NCBI GenBank assembly: GCA_021803885.1
Contig: JAJZKY010000079.1
Location: forward strand, 1 to 11,292
DNA length: 11,292 nucleotides
Reading direction: 5' to 3'
Source of the DNA: Planctomycetota bacterium
Lineage (GTDB): Bacteria > Planctomycetota > Phycisphaerae > WQYP01 > JAJZKY01
The notes under the pieces were generated by a model. It saw nothing but the letters and a program-made list of their open reading frames with translations, had not been told where the DNA came from and made no database searches. Below are positions 4,849-11,292 of this stretch, piece by piece. The translations under genes were made by a program, and so were the position numbers. Positions within the stretch are counted from its first letter, which is position 1. Each line of letters starts with the position of its first letter.

Positions 4849-7164
4849 TTACCGCAATTGCATCGCCGCCCGCAGCGGCGTATTGGCCGATGAGGGTCCC
4901 GCGAAGACACGGTAAGTGCCCGGCAACAGCTTCCAGCCACGCTGCTTCACGCTATAAATCGAAAGCATCATTTTGGGCAGTTGCACGGTCACCGTTTTAG
5001 CTTCCCCTGGACGCAGCCGCACGCGCGCCCAGCCCACCAGCCGGCGATAATGTTCATGCGCCGCGGCGGGCAGGGCCGCATACACTTCCGCAATTTCCGC
5101 GCCGGCGCGCCGGCCGGTGTTTTTCACGGTAAAAGTCGCGGCCGCTGTCTTGCCATTGCGGCTCAGTCTTAAGCCGGAATACGCATAGGTTGTATAGGAC
5201 AGGCCAAACCCGAAGGGAAACAGCACTGGTTTGTGTTCGGCCTGATACCACTTGTAACCCACCTTCGCGCCTTCCTGATAATGAACCGTGTATTGCATCA
5301 TGGCTTTCATCATGGCTTTTCTATTTCCCCGGTATTTCCGCCAGTTGATCCTGGGCAGTGGGGGAATTTCCGGACGCGGCAGTTCGCTGGAACTCATGGG
5401 GAAGGTCATGGCCAGCTTGCCTGAAGGGTTGACTCTGCCGGTCAGCACCTTTGCCAGGGCTTTATGTCCGCTGCTGCCCGCATACCAAGCCTCCACAATG
5501 CCCCGCACCTGATGGATCCACGGCATCGTCACCGCCGTGCCGCTTTCCAGCACAACAATGGTGTGGGGATTGGCCGCGGCGACCCGTTCGATAAGCTGAT
5601 TTTGCCTGCCTGGCAGCATCAGATTTTTCAGGTCCATGCCTTCCGATTCCCATTGGTGGGCAAACACAATCGCCACGTTTGCGCCGCGGGCCAGAGCCGC
5701 GGCCGCCTTCAGATTGTGTCCGGAATTATATTGAATGTCCCGGCCCGGCAGGGCGCGCCGCAGCGCGCGCAGCGGCGAAGTGGGAAACCAGATATGCGCC
5801 TGCCAGGAGGTGGCGCGATGTCCGGGCGGGGCGATGGCGTTTCCTCCCGGCGGGTCCACCTGCGCCGAGCCGCCCCCGGAAATCATGCCGATATCAGCAT
5901 GGCCGCCGATGATGGCGATCCGGTGATCCGCGCCGTTCAAGGGCAGAATATGGCCATCGTTTTTCAGCAGCACGATGCTCCGCTCCTCGACTTTTTCCGC
6001 CACATGGAAGCCTTTCATCACATTCACCACGCTTTTGTGAACCGGATGGTCCACCAGGCCGGAAGCAAACTCGGCATAGAGGATGCGCCGCGCGCTGTCA
6101 TTGATCAAAGCCATGGATACCCGGCCGTCCCGCACCGCCTGTTGCAGCTTTGCGCCCATATACTGCGCCATCGGCTCCTCATTATCCAGGCCGGCTTTGA
6201 TCGCCCTCACCGTGCTGTGCGTGGCGCCCCAGTCGGAAACCACAAACCCTTTAAATCCCCACGCGTCTTTCAGCGTATCGCGCAGCAAATAGGGATTCTG
6301 GCAGGAAAAAATTCCATTGACGCGGTTATAGGAGCACATCACCGCGCCGGGGTGGGCAATCTGGATGGCGATATGAAACGCCAGCAGGTCGCTTTCCTGC
6401 AGGCCGCGCCTTGAAATGGTGGCATTGAGAAAGTTGCGCCCCGTTTCCTGATCGTTGAGCGCGTAATGCTTAATATCCCCGATAATGTGCTGCGCCTGCG
6501 CGCACTTCATCATGTGGCCGTCCATGGTGCCGGCCAAAAGCGGGTCTTCACCCTGAAATTCGAAGGTTCTGCCGTCGCGCGGATCGCGCGTCAAATTCAC
6601 TCCGCCGCCCAGAGTCATGTCATAGCCCTGGTCGCGCAGTTCGCTGCCCAGGATTTCGCCATAGGCGCAGGCCAGCCGGGTATCCCAGCTTGAGGCCAGC
6701 GCCAGATCGGAGGGCATGGCCGTGGAATAGCGCCCGTTGACGCCGCTGTTGCGCACGCCATACGCATCATCGTCCATGATGATGGGGGGAATGCCCAGCC
6801 GCGGCACCCCGGAAATATAACCCGCGCCGCCATTGGCCAGGTGGGTCAGCGGCATCTGCCAGTTGGGCACCCTCGGCATGCCGTTACCATGCAGCAATGC
6901 CAGTTTTTCCTTCAGCGTCATCTGGCGCAACACCAGCTCCGCCCGCCGGCTGGGGGAAAGCGCTGGGTTCATCCAGGGCCTTGAGACTCTGGATTTTGCC
7001 GGCGATTGTGCCCACAGACAACCAGCGGCCAGGGGCAATGCGGCGCAGATAAGCAGAGCCGGCCGCAGCTTGATTCGCTGCGCAAAACGGGGGACGTTCT
7101 GCCCAAAGACGGTTAGATCATGCAGGCCACGAGCTACCCGGCCAGTAAGTTGTTTGATGCGCAT
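4849..7164 (-). CDS. Secreted glycoside hydrolase family 3 (beta-glucosidase-like)
   Basis: This is a 771-residue GH3 enzyme with the complete three-domain layout. Residues 1-53 are an export signal with a long basic n-region, a hydrophobic stretch (PALLICAALPLAAGC) and possible cleavage near residue 52. The TIM-barrel domain covers about 85-380. Its nucleophile Asp311 lies in GFVVSDWGATHS, and LTRDPRDGRTFEFQGEDP and KHYALNDQETGRN form the substrate pocket. The (alpha/beta)6 sandwich begins near 393 (ERSIVLLKNDGHILPL). Its WESEGMDLKNLMLPG segment holds the acid/base candidates Glu506 and Glu508, and VNPSGKLAMTFP follows. A fibronectin III-like domain covers about 680-760. The start ATG at 7164 has AGGTGA 7 nt upstream. 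An extension to 7317 would cross the promoter and lacks family similarity. The enzyme probably removes terminal beta-linked sugars in the periplasm or outside the cell. The exact linkage is unknown. Confidence 0.93.
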   Translation of the reverse strand: MRIKQLTGRVARGLHDLTVFGQNVPRFAQRIKLRPALLICAALPLAAGCLWAQSPAKSRVSRPWMNPALSPSRRAELVLRQMTLKEKLALLHGNGMPRVPNWQMPLTHLANGGAGYISGVPRLGIPPIIMDDDAYGVRNSGVNGRYSTAMPSDLALASSWDTRLACAYGEILGSELRDQGYDMTLGGGVNLTRDPRDGRTFEFQGEDPLLAGTMDGHMMKCAQAQHIIGDIKHYALNDQETGRNFLNATISRRGLQESDLLAFHIAIQIAHPGAVMCSYNRVNGIFSCQNPYLLRDTLKDAWGFKGFVVSDWGATHSTVRAIKAGLDNEEPMAQYMGAKLQQAVRDGRVSMALINDSARRILYAEFASGLVDHPVHKSVVNVMKGFHVAEKVEERSIVLLKNDGHILPLNGADHRIAIIGGHADIGMISGGGSAQVDPPGGNAIAPPGHRATSWQAHIWFPTSPLRALRRALPGRDIQYNSGHNLKAAAALARGANVAIVFAHQWESEGMDLKNLMLPGRQNQLIERVAAANPHTIVVLESGTAVTMPWIHQVRGIVEAWYAGSSGHKALAKVLTGRVNPSGKLAMTFPMSSSELPRPEIPPLPRINWRKYRGNRKAMMKAMMQYTVHYQEGAKVGYKWYQAEHKPVLFPFGFGLSYTTYAYSGLRLSRNGKTAAATFTVKNTGRRAGAEIAEVYAALPAAAHEHYRRLVGWARVRLRPGEAKTVTVQLPKMMLSIYSVKQRGWKLLPGTYRVFAGPSSANTPLRAAMQLR

Positions 7165-7237
7165 GGGCGTTTCACCTGGATTGAAATCATTCGCTCTATA
7201 TCGCTTTAGTAAAAACAGGCCTAGACGGCCGAGTCGC

Positions 7238-7267
7238 ATAGTAGCACACGCGCCTGGAATATTTCGA
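7238..7267 (-). promoter_or_regulatory. Candidate promoter of the GH3 gene
   Basis: On the minus strand TGCTACTAT gives an extended -10 (hexamer at 7238-7243). An 18-bp spacer separates it from TCGAAA (7262-7267), which matches four of six -35 positions. The leader to the ATG at 7164 would be about 65 nt. This suggests that the GH3 gene can be transcribed apart from the upstream hydrolase gene, which ends at 7314. Confidence 0.4.
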
Positions 7268-7313
7268 GAGTTCCTTCCAGGGCTGCCTCGCCCCGCGCTG
7301 CGGCATTGCAAAA

Positions 7314-8201
7314 TCAATGCCGCGCCAGCCAGCGCCGCAGCGTCATCCGCAAGGGTTTCTCATATCCCCGGAATCCATGCTTCGCGCCGGTGATGATGCG
7401 CGCTTCGCCGTCACGCGCATGCTCATCAAACCATGCCGCCATGACTTCACTCGGGCGATCGCGGTATTCGTCCGCTCCGGCCAGCACAATCAGCAGCGGC
7501 TGGGTCACTTTGCCCAGCCGGCGCGCCGGTTTTCCCGGCTGGGCATAAGGGAACACCTCTTCCTCGCTATCGGGCGTATATAGACTGAGAAAACGCTGGG
7601 CATCGAGCGGTTCGGGCCAGATTTCCGGCGGCAATAGCCGGTGGGCCTGGCCGCGGCGAATGAATTGCTGGGCTATTTGTTCCGCGCGACTGCGCTGCCG
7701 CGGCCGGGCGTGCTGCATCGCCGCATAATCGCTGATCGGGCAGAGCAGGATCGCCCCCCGCACCTGGCGCGGCATCCCGGGGCGGCTGAGGGAATAAATG
7801 ATTTTCTGACAGCCGGTTGAATGACCAACCAGAACGATTTCCCGGGCATGATGCGCCAGCGCCAGGGCGGCGGCGCCTTGCAGATCGTCGGCGCAGCCGG
7901 TAAAAACCTCGTGCGCCATGCCGCCGGACTCCGAAACATATTTATTTTTAGCGCCGGCCTTCCGCCGCCGCAGCCGGGCCATGGTGTCATGTCCGCGATT
8001 ATTGAAATAAAGCACTGCGGTTTCCCGGTTGACAAAGGGAACCAGATAATCAGGATGGGAAAAGGCGCTGGAACCCAGGCCATGTACAAAAATCAGCGCC
8101 CGCCGGGGCCGCAGCGGACCAAACCAAAGCCCATCAAGCACATAGCGCTTGGGAGTGGTAATTTTGACCAAGCGGCAGGCGGTAGCTGTGACGATATTCA
8201 T
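7314..8201 (-). CDS. Alpha/beta hydrolase family protein
   Basis: This is a 295-residue cytoplasmic-type alpha/beta hydrolase. ALIFVHGLGSSAFSHPDYLVP supplies the oxyanion HG motif. VGHSTG gives the nucleophile Ser128, LIVLAGADEYRD the likely acid Asp244, and GAKHGF the His275. The triad order and spacing are normal. The layout, with a short N-terminal strand pair and a lid near 165-215, recalls the DUF1749-like branch of the superfamily. No signal peptide is seen and no substrate can be inferred. The ATG at 8201 is preferred. The frame extends to a GTG at 8228, which lacks a usable ribosome binding site and lies inside one arm of an inverted repeat (8218-8283). The GH3 gene lies 149 bp downstream with its own candidate promoter. 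Confidence 0.82.
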   Translation of the reverse strand: MNIVTATACRLVKITTPKRYVLDGLWFGPLRPRRALIFVHGLGSSAFSHPDYLVPFVNRETAVLYFNNRGHDTMARLRRRKAGAKNKYVSESGGMAHEVFTGCADDLQGAAALALAHHAREIVLVGHSTGCQKIIYSLSRPGMPRQVRGAILLCPISDYAAMQHARPRQRSRAEQIAQQFIRRGQAHRLLPPEIWPEPLDAQRFLSLYTPDSEEEVFPYAQPGKPARRLGKVTQPLLIVLAGADEYRDRPSEVMAAWFDEHARDGEARIITGAKHGFRGYEKPLRMTLRRWLARH

Positions 8202-8217
8202 TTCAATAGATTCATGC

Positions 8218-8283
8218 AATACCGTCACACCTAAACCATAGATAACGAAGTAGTTAGATCCCCGCGTCGACAGTGACGGTATT
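8218..8283. repeat. Perfect 11-bp inverted repeat upstream of the alpha/beta hydrolase
   Basis: AATACCGTCAC (8218-8228) and GTGACGGTATT (8273-8283) are exact reverse complements separated by 44 bp. The pair lies in the gap between the NTF2-like gene and the alpha/beta hydrolase gene, just upstream of the latter's start. The loop is too long for a standard terminator. Paired operator sites are one possible reading. Confidence 0.6.
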
Positions 8284-8323
8284 TTTTGTGGTTTTAAACT
8301 CTCTGTGTATCCCCGCCCGCCCG

Positions 8324-8791
8324 TTAAGGATTGCTATTCCAGGATTCCAGCTCAATTTTCCATGTGCCTTTCCGGCTTTGCCGCAGGATCAGCAGCATCT
8401 TCCCCTGGCTTACGACAGTTTTGTGCGGCGCCGGCAGCGCGATCTTCTGGCGTGTGATGCCCCATTCATATGCCCAATGGCCCTGAATTTTCAGGCTGCG
8501 CCAGGCAATCGTGCAGCTTTCTACCCGCGCCCCCTTCATTTGCCGCGGCAAACCTGCCAGCCACTGTGAAATGGCGCGCTTGCCCACCATGGGCTTCAGG
8601 CCCTGAATCAGATCCACACCGTCGCTGGCCCAGAGTGATGCGGAAAGGGCTTGGTCCATCGTCCGGCAGGCCCGCGCCTCTTTCCGGTTCAGTTGTTCAA
8701 TGCCTTTGCGGGCGCGAGTTTGTGAAACTGCCGGAATGGCCAGGGCGGTACCGCTCAGTGCCAGAATGAGCGGCTTTGAAATTGCCATCAT
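8324..8791 (-). CDS. Exported NTF2-like (SnoaL/DUF4440-type) protein
   Basis: This is a 155-residue protein. The first 23 residues (MMAISKPLILALSGTALAIPAVSQ) are a short signal peptide with probable cleavage after AVSQ or nearby, so export to the periplasm is likely. The rest fits the NTF2-like fold. A helix with RACRTMDQALSASLWASDGVDLIQG is followed by the cone-shaped sheet (VGKRAISQWLAGLP, TIAWRSLKIQGHWAYEWGIT, KMLLILRQSRKGTWKIELESWN). The ending GTWKI-x-x-x-SWN is typical of DUF4440-type members. No catalytic residues can be assigned. The gene starts 14 bp after the DUF1634 stop and probably forms the third gene of the TauE/SafE unit. The ribosome binding site is weak. No terminator hairpin is visible downstream. 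Confidence 0.75.
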   Translation of the reverse strand: MMAISKPLILALSGTALAIPAVSQTRARKGIEQLNRKEARACRTMDQALSASLWASDGVDLIQGLKPMVGKRAISQWLAGLPRQMKGARVESCTIAWRSLKIQGHWAYEWGITRQKIALPAPHKTVVSQGKMLLILRQSRKGTWKIELESWNSNP

Positions 8792-8805
8792 GCAAGCCGG
8801 GGTGA

Positions 8806-9252
8806 TCAGCGCAGGCCCAGGCGCGAGAGGATCACGGTGAGCACAATCACGCCAAAGACAATGCCGGTGACCACGGTATATTTATAATCCTTATCTACCC
8901 AGAAAGCATAGATGGAAGATACCACCCGCAGCACCGGCGTCAGCACCAGAATCAGGGTAGCCAGCATCAGAATCGGCGTGGGCTGCGCATGGCGCAGTCC
9001 CTGCCAGAATATTGACCAGTGATATTGCTGTTGAATCCATTTCCGGGTCAGGGGAATATTCGTTCGATGCCGCAGCGCCTGGATCAGCCCCCATATGAAT
9101 AGCGCCGTGCTGATCAGCATGCCGACGATGAGCGCATAGTAGACATTGGCATATACATTCTGCTCGGTTTGCATCGGGTCGTGGCCCGGGCCGTGGGCCG
9201 GGACGCTGGATGCGGGCATTTGCGGTGAACGTGGAGGAGTGTCCGGTGCCAT
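8806..9252 (-). CDS. DUF1634 family membrane protein
   Basis: This is a 148-residue protein with a Pro-rich cytoplasmic N terminus (about 1-30) and three hydrophobic segments near 38-60 (YYALIVGMLISTALFIWGLI), 92-116 (PTPILMLATLILVLTPVLRV) and 125-143 (YTVVTGIVFGVIVLTVILS). The ILVLTPVLRV stretch in the second segment is a hallmark of DUF1634. This family is regularly found beside TauE/SafE permeases and may be an accessory subunit, although its role is not established. The start lies 2 bp after the permease stop, so translation is probably coupled. An internal Met at residue 27 is an alternative start that would remove the low-complexity N terminus. Confidence 0.85.
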   Translation of the reverse strand: MAPDTPPRSPQMPASSVPAHGPGHDPMQTEQNVYANVYYALIVGMLISTALFIWGLIQALRHRTNIPLTRKWIQQQYHWSIFWQGLRHAQPTPILMLATLILVLTPVLRVVSSIYAFWVDKDYKYTVVTGIVFGVIVLTVILSRLGLR

Positions 9253-9254
9253 GG

Positions 9255-10148
9255 TTAATCCAAAGTCGGCAGATGGAGGTGGTAATGCATGGCCAGGGCG
9301 CGAGTGAACATGCTATAGGCCAGATAAATCATCAATGCGGTAAAAATCCATTTCAGGATCGCGCTGTGCAGCCGGTTCATGACCATGGTGCCCAGCGTGG
9401 CGCCCGCCGTGGTGCCCACGGCCACCGGAGCAACGACATAAAAATGAATCCAGCCGGCGAGAAAGAACAGAATTGAGCTCACCGCCGCGGTCACGCCGAT
9501 CATCAGCTTGCTGGTTCCCACGGCGACTTTCATGGGCACGTTCATATAGCGGTTCATGGCCGAAACCTTGATCACGCCCCCGCCCACCCCCAGCAGCCCC
9601 GATGCCATGCCGGCCAAATAGGATATGCCCGCCCCAATCGGGGTGCCATTGGCCACGTACTCCACATCCTGCCGCGCGGCCATGTCGTGATAGGTGCCGC
9701 GCAAATCCAGGAACTTCGACAGCCGGTCCGGTTGCACGCGGGCAAAATCCCCCTGCGCGATGCGCCGGTCATCGAGATTGCGGGTGGTAAACGCCGCCCA
9801 GGCCATATAGGCCAGCATCAGGGCGAACAGCAGCAGCATGATCCACTGCCGGAGATATAAGGCCAGCACGCTGCCCGAGAGCGCGCCCAGCGTGGTCGCG
9901 ATTTCCAGAAACATGGCCAGCCGCAGGTTGGAAATGCGCTGGTCCACATAGCTGGATCCGCCGGCGTTGGAAGTGGCGATGACGGAAACGATGCTGGCCG
10001 CCACCGCGATTTTCATGTGCAGATGAAACAGCAGCACCATGATGGGCACAATGAATATGCCGCCCCCCACGCCCAGTAAGGCCCCGAAAAAACCGGCAAA
10101 AACCGCCGATCCCAGCAGCGCCAAGACAAATGTCCAGCTAAAATACAT
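9255..10148 (-). CDS. TauE/SafE (TSUP) family permease
   Basis: This is a 297-residue inner-membrane protein with about eight membrane segments in the two-half layout of the family. Each half carries the diagnostic glycine motif: FGALLGVGGGIFIVPIM at about 20-36 and ASGLLGVGGGVIKV in the second half. A cytoplasmic loop between the halves holds NLDDRRIAQGDF and LDLRGTYHDMA. TSUP members move sulfite, sulfoacetate, taurine-derived sulfur compounds or other small anions. The substrate here cannot be told. An AAAGG ribosome binding site lies about 5 nt before the ATG at 10148. It is the first gene of a likely three-gene unit with DUF1634 and the NTF2-like protein. Confidence 0.92.
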   Translation of the reverse strand: MYFSWTFVLALLGSAVFAGFFGALLGVGGGIFIVPIMVLLFHLHMKIAVAASIVSVIATSNAGGSSYVDQRISNLRLAMFLEIATTLGALSGSVLALYLRQWIMLLLFALMLAYMAWAAFTTRNLDDRRIAQGDFARVQPDRLSKFLDLRGTYHDMAARQDVEYVANGTPIGAGISYLAGMASGLLGVGGGVIKVSAMNRYMNVPMKVAVGTSKLMIGVTAAVSSILFFLAGWIHFYVVAPVAVGTTAGATLGTMVMNRLHSAILKWIFTALMIYLAYSMFTRALAMHYHLHLPTLD

Positions 10149-10180
10149 AACGCCTTTACCCCGTGCGATCTGGAAAGCAA

Positions 10181-10198
10181 AAATTTAAAATTAAATTT
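10181..10198. promoter_or_regulatory. AT-only palindrome upstream of the TauE/SafE gene
   Basis: AAATTTAA and TTAAATTT form a perfect 8-2-8 inverted repeat 33 bp upstream of the permease start, in otherwise GC-rich DNA. It could be an operator or part of an AT-rich promoter region. No clear -35/-10 pair can be fixed around it. Confidence 0.4.
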
Positions 10199-10245
10199 CA
10201 TTGTAGCAACCCGGCCCTCGCCCCGCGGCGGGAAAAATGAAATTT
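10193..10245. repeat. Inverted repeat in the divergent permease-argJ intergenic region
   Basis: AAATTTCATT (10193-10202) and AATGAAATTT (10236-10245) are exact reverse complements around a 33-bp GC-rich loop. The loop itself contains CCCG-CGG-CGGG. The structure lies between divergent genes, so it is not a terminator for either. The remainder of the 10149-10417 gap contains a 7-bp inverted repeat (10255-10261 and 10282-10288) and no recognisable gene. Confidence 0.5.
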
Positions 10246-10417
10246 TATGGCGCACCGGCCGAGTCGCAGGCAAAGCCACCGCGGCCGGGCACGGGAACGG
10301 CGAAGCAAAAAAAGCGGCCCCGCCACATTTTCCCGCCATGCCGGGTGCGGGAATATGGTAAAAAAAATACTGCTCCACGCGGACGCCGGGCAGGATCAGC
10401 CCGGGCGCGCTTGATCT

Positions 10418-11292
10418 ATGCACATATACGAAGACGCCGCGGCCATCGCCTGGCCCTCGGGATTTCATTTCGCCGCCGGCCGCTGCGGCCTCAAGCCCCA
10501 GGCGCCCGATCTGGGCCTGGTATGGAGCGACGCGCCGGCCAGTTGCGCCGCTTTGTTTACCACCAATCGCGTGCAGGCCGCTCCGGTGCGGCTCAGCCGC
10601 CTGCATCTGGCCGCGCGCGGCGGCCGAGTGCGCGCGCTGGTGGTCAACTCCGGCAACGCCAACTGCGCCACCGGCCCCACGGGCGAACGCGCCGCATTGG
10701 CCACCGCCCAGGCGGCCGCCCACGCCCTCGGCTGCGCCGCGGAAGAAGTCCTGGTCTGCTCGACTGGAGTGATCGGCGTGCCGCTCGATGCCCGCCTCAT
10801 CACCCGCGCCCTGCCCGAATGGGCGCGGCGCGAAGATGGCCCGCTGGAAGTGGCGCGCGCGATCATGACCACCGACACGCGCATGAAAGTCGCCGGCGCC
10901 GGATTTCGCGACGGCGCCCGCGGCTATCGCCTCGCCGGCATGGCCAAGGGTTCGGGCATGATTCATCCCCGCATGGCCACCATGCTGGCTTTTGTCTTTA
11001 CCGATGCGCCTGTATCTCCCGCCAGCCTGCGGTCTCATCTGCGGGCGGCCGCGGCGGAATCTTTTAACCGCATCAGCGTGGATGGCGACACTTCCACCAA
11101 CGATACTCTGGCCGCCTGGGCGGCGGGTAAGGGCGCATCCTTGAAACCTGCCGGGCAGCGCGCCTTTGCCCAGGCGCTGACCGCCGTCTGCCAATCCCTG
11201 GCTTTGCAGATCGTGCGTGACGGCGAAGGCGCCCGGCGCCTGGTGCGCATCACGGTGAACGGCGCCCGCACCCTGGCCGAGGCCGACCGTGC
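10418..11292 (+). CDS. argJ: ArgJ, bifunctional ornithine/glutamate N-acetyltransferase, 3'-truncated
   Basis: The frame is open to the window end, giving 291 codons of a protein usually near 400 residues. ArgJ transfers acetyl from N-acetylornithine to glutamate, recycling the acetyl group in arginine biosynthesis. Some members also use acetyl-CoA. Clear landmarks are SGFHFAAGRCGLK (13-25), ALFTTN, VNSGNANCATG, CSTGVIG, IMTTDT, the self-cleavage site KGSGMIHPRMATML, SFNRISVDGDTSTNDT and IVRDGEGA. Thr188 in the MATML motif is the expected new N-terminal nucleophile that splits the precursor into alpha and beta chains. The usual Asn before MATML is Arg here. An in-frame TGA at 10412-10414 makes ATG 10418 the first start available. 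No convincing ribosome binding site precedes it. Confidence 0.95.
   Translation, partial: MHIYEDAAAIAWPSGFHFAAGRCGLKPQAPDLGLVWSDAPASCAALFTTNRVQAAPVRLSRLHLAARGGRVRALVVNSGNANCATGPTGERAALATAQAAAHALGCAAEEVLVCSTGVIGVPLDARLITRALPEWARREDGPLEVARAIMTTDTRMKVAGAGFRDGARGYRLAGMAKGSGMIHPRMATMLAFVFTDAPVSPASLRSHLRAAAAESFNRISVDGDTSTNDTLAAWAAGKGASLKPAGQRAFAQALTAVCQSLALQIVRDGEGARRLVRITVNGARTLAEADR

Noticed and set aside
5464..6414. 316-residue open frame on the plus strand
   Set aside because: It lies wholly antisense to the conserved GH3 catalytic domains. The His/Arg/Ala-rich sequence shows no domain.
10385..10404. Hairpin CCGGGC/GCCCGG just upstream of argJ as an attenuator or riboswitch
   Set aside because: A 6-bp GC stem is expected by chance in such GC-rich DNA. 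There is no alternative pairing, T-run or known riboswitch consensus.
10237..11067. 276-residue plus-strand frame overlapping argJ
   Set aside because: The argJ frame carries all the conserved motifs. This frame is an Arg-rich shadow.
10013..11194. 393-residue open frame on the minus strand
   Set aside because: It is antisense to argJ and overlaps the start of the permease gene in another frame. Its Gly/Arg/Ala-rich composition is that of a GC-rich shadow frame.

Overview
The window looks like chromosomal DNA from a GC-rich environmental bacterium. The secreted glycoside hydrolases, the TSUP permease next to a DUF1634 gene and the codon choice suggest Acidobacteriota, but that is an inference from gene content only. 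No rRNA or other marker confirms it.

Layout from left to right. Nucleotides 1-1233 hold the 3' part of a clan GH-A glycoside hydrolase (+). Nucleotides 1251-1898 are a tRNA-Arg(CCT) locus. The intact tRNA (1822-1898, -) is matched 570 bp away by a 37-bp copy of its own 3' half, and the interval holds one small SRPBCC-family gene. Nucleotides 1995-2956 carry a HigB/RelE-type toxin and a NadS/HigA-like HTH antitoxin (-), with a well-formed promoter and a perfect operator palindrome. The toxin gene contains an in-frame 66-bp tandem duplication through its conserved core. Nucleotides 3173-3886 encode a DJ-1/PfpI protein of the isocyanide hydratase type (+). It converges on, and overlaps, a nine-segment membrane protein (3860-4789, -).

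The right half is more ordinary. It holds a secreted GH3 beta-glucosidase-like enzyme (4849-7164, -), an alpha/beta hydrolase (7314-8201, -) and a likely three-gene unit reading leftwards: TauE/SafE permease (9255-10148), DUF1634 membrane protein (8806-9252) and a small exported NTF2-like protein (8324-8791). Divergent from that unit is argJ (+), whose 3' end lies outside the window. argJ belongs to arginine biosynthesis. The two glycoside hydrolases fit degradation of plant or microbial polysaccharide.

No CRISPR array, transposase, integrase or rRNA was seen. The clearest unusual signals are the tandem duplication in the toxin gene and the tRNA 3'-end direct repeat. Further structure-like signals are an internal duplication in the membrane protein and inverted repeats in the intergenic regions near 8.25 kb and 10.2 kb.
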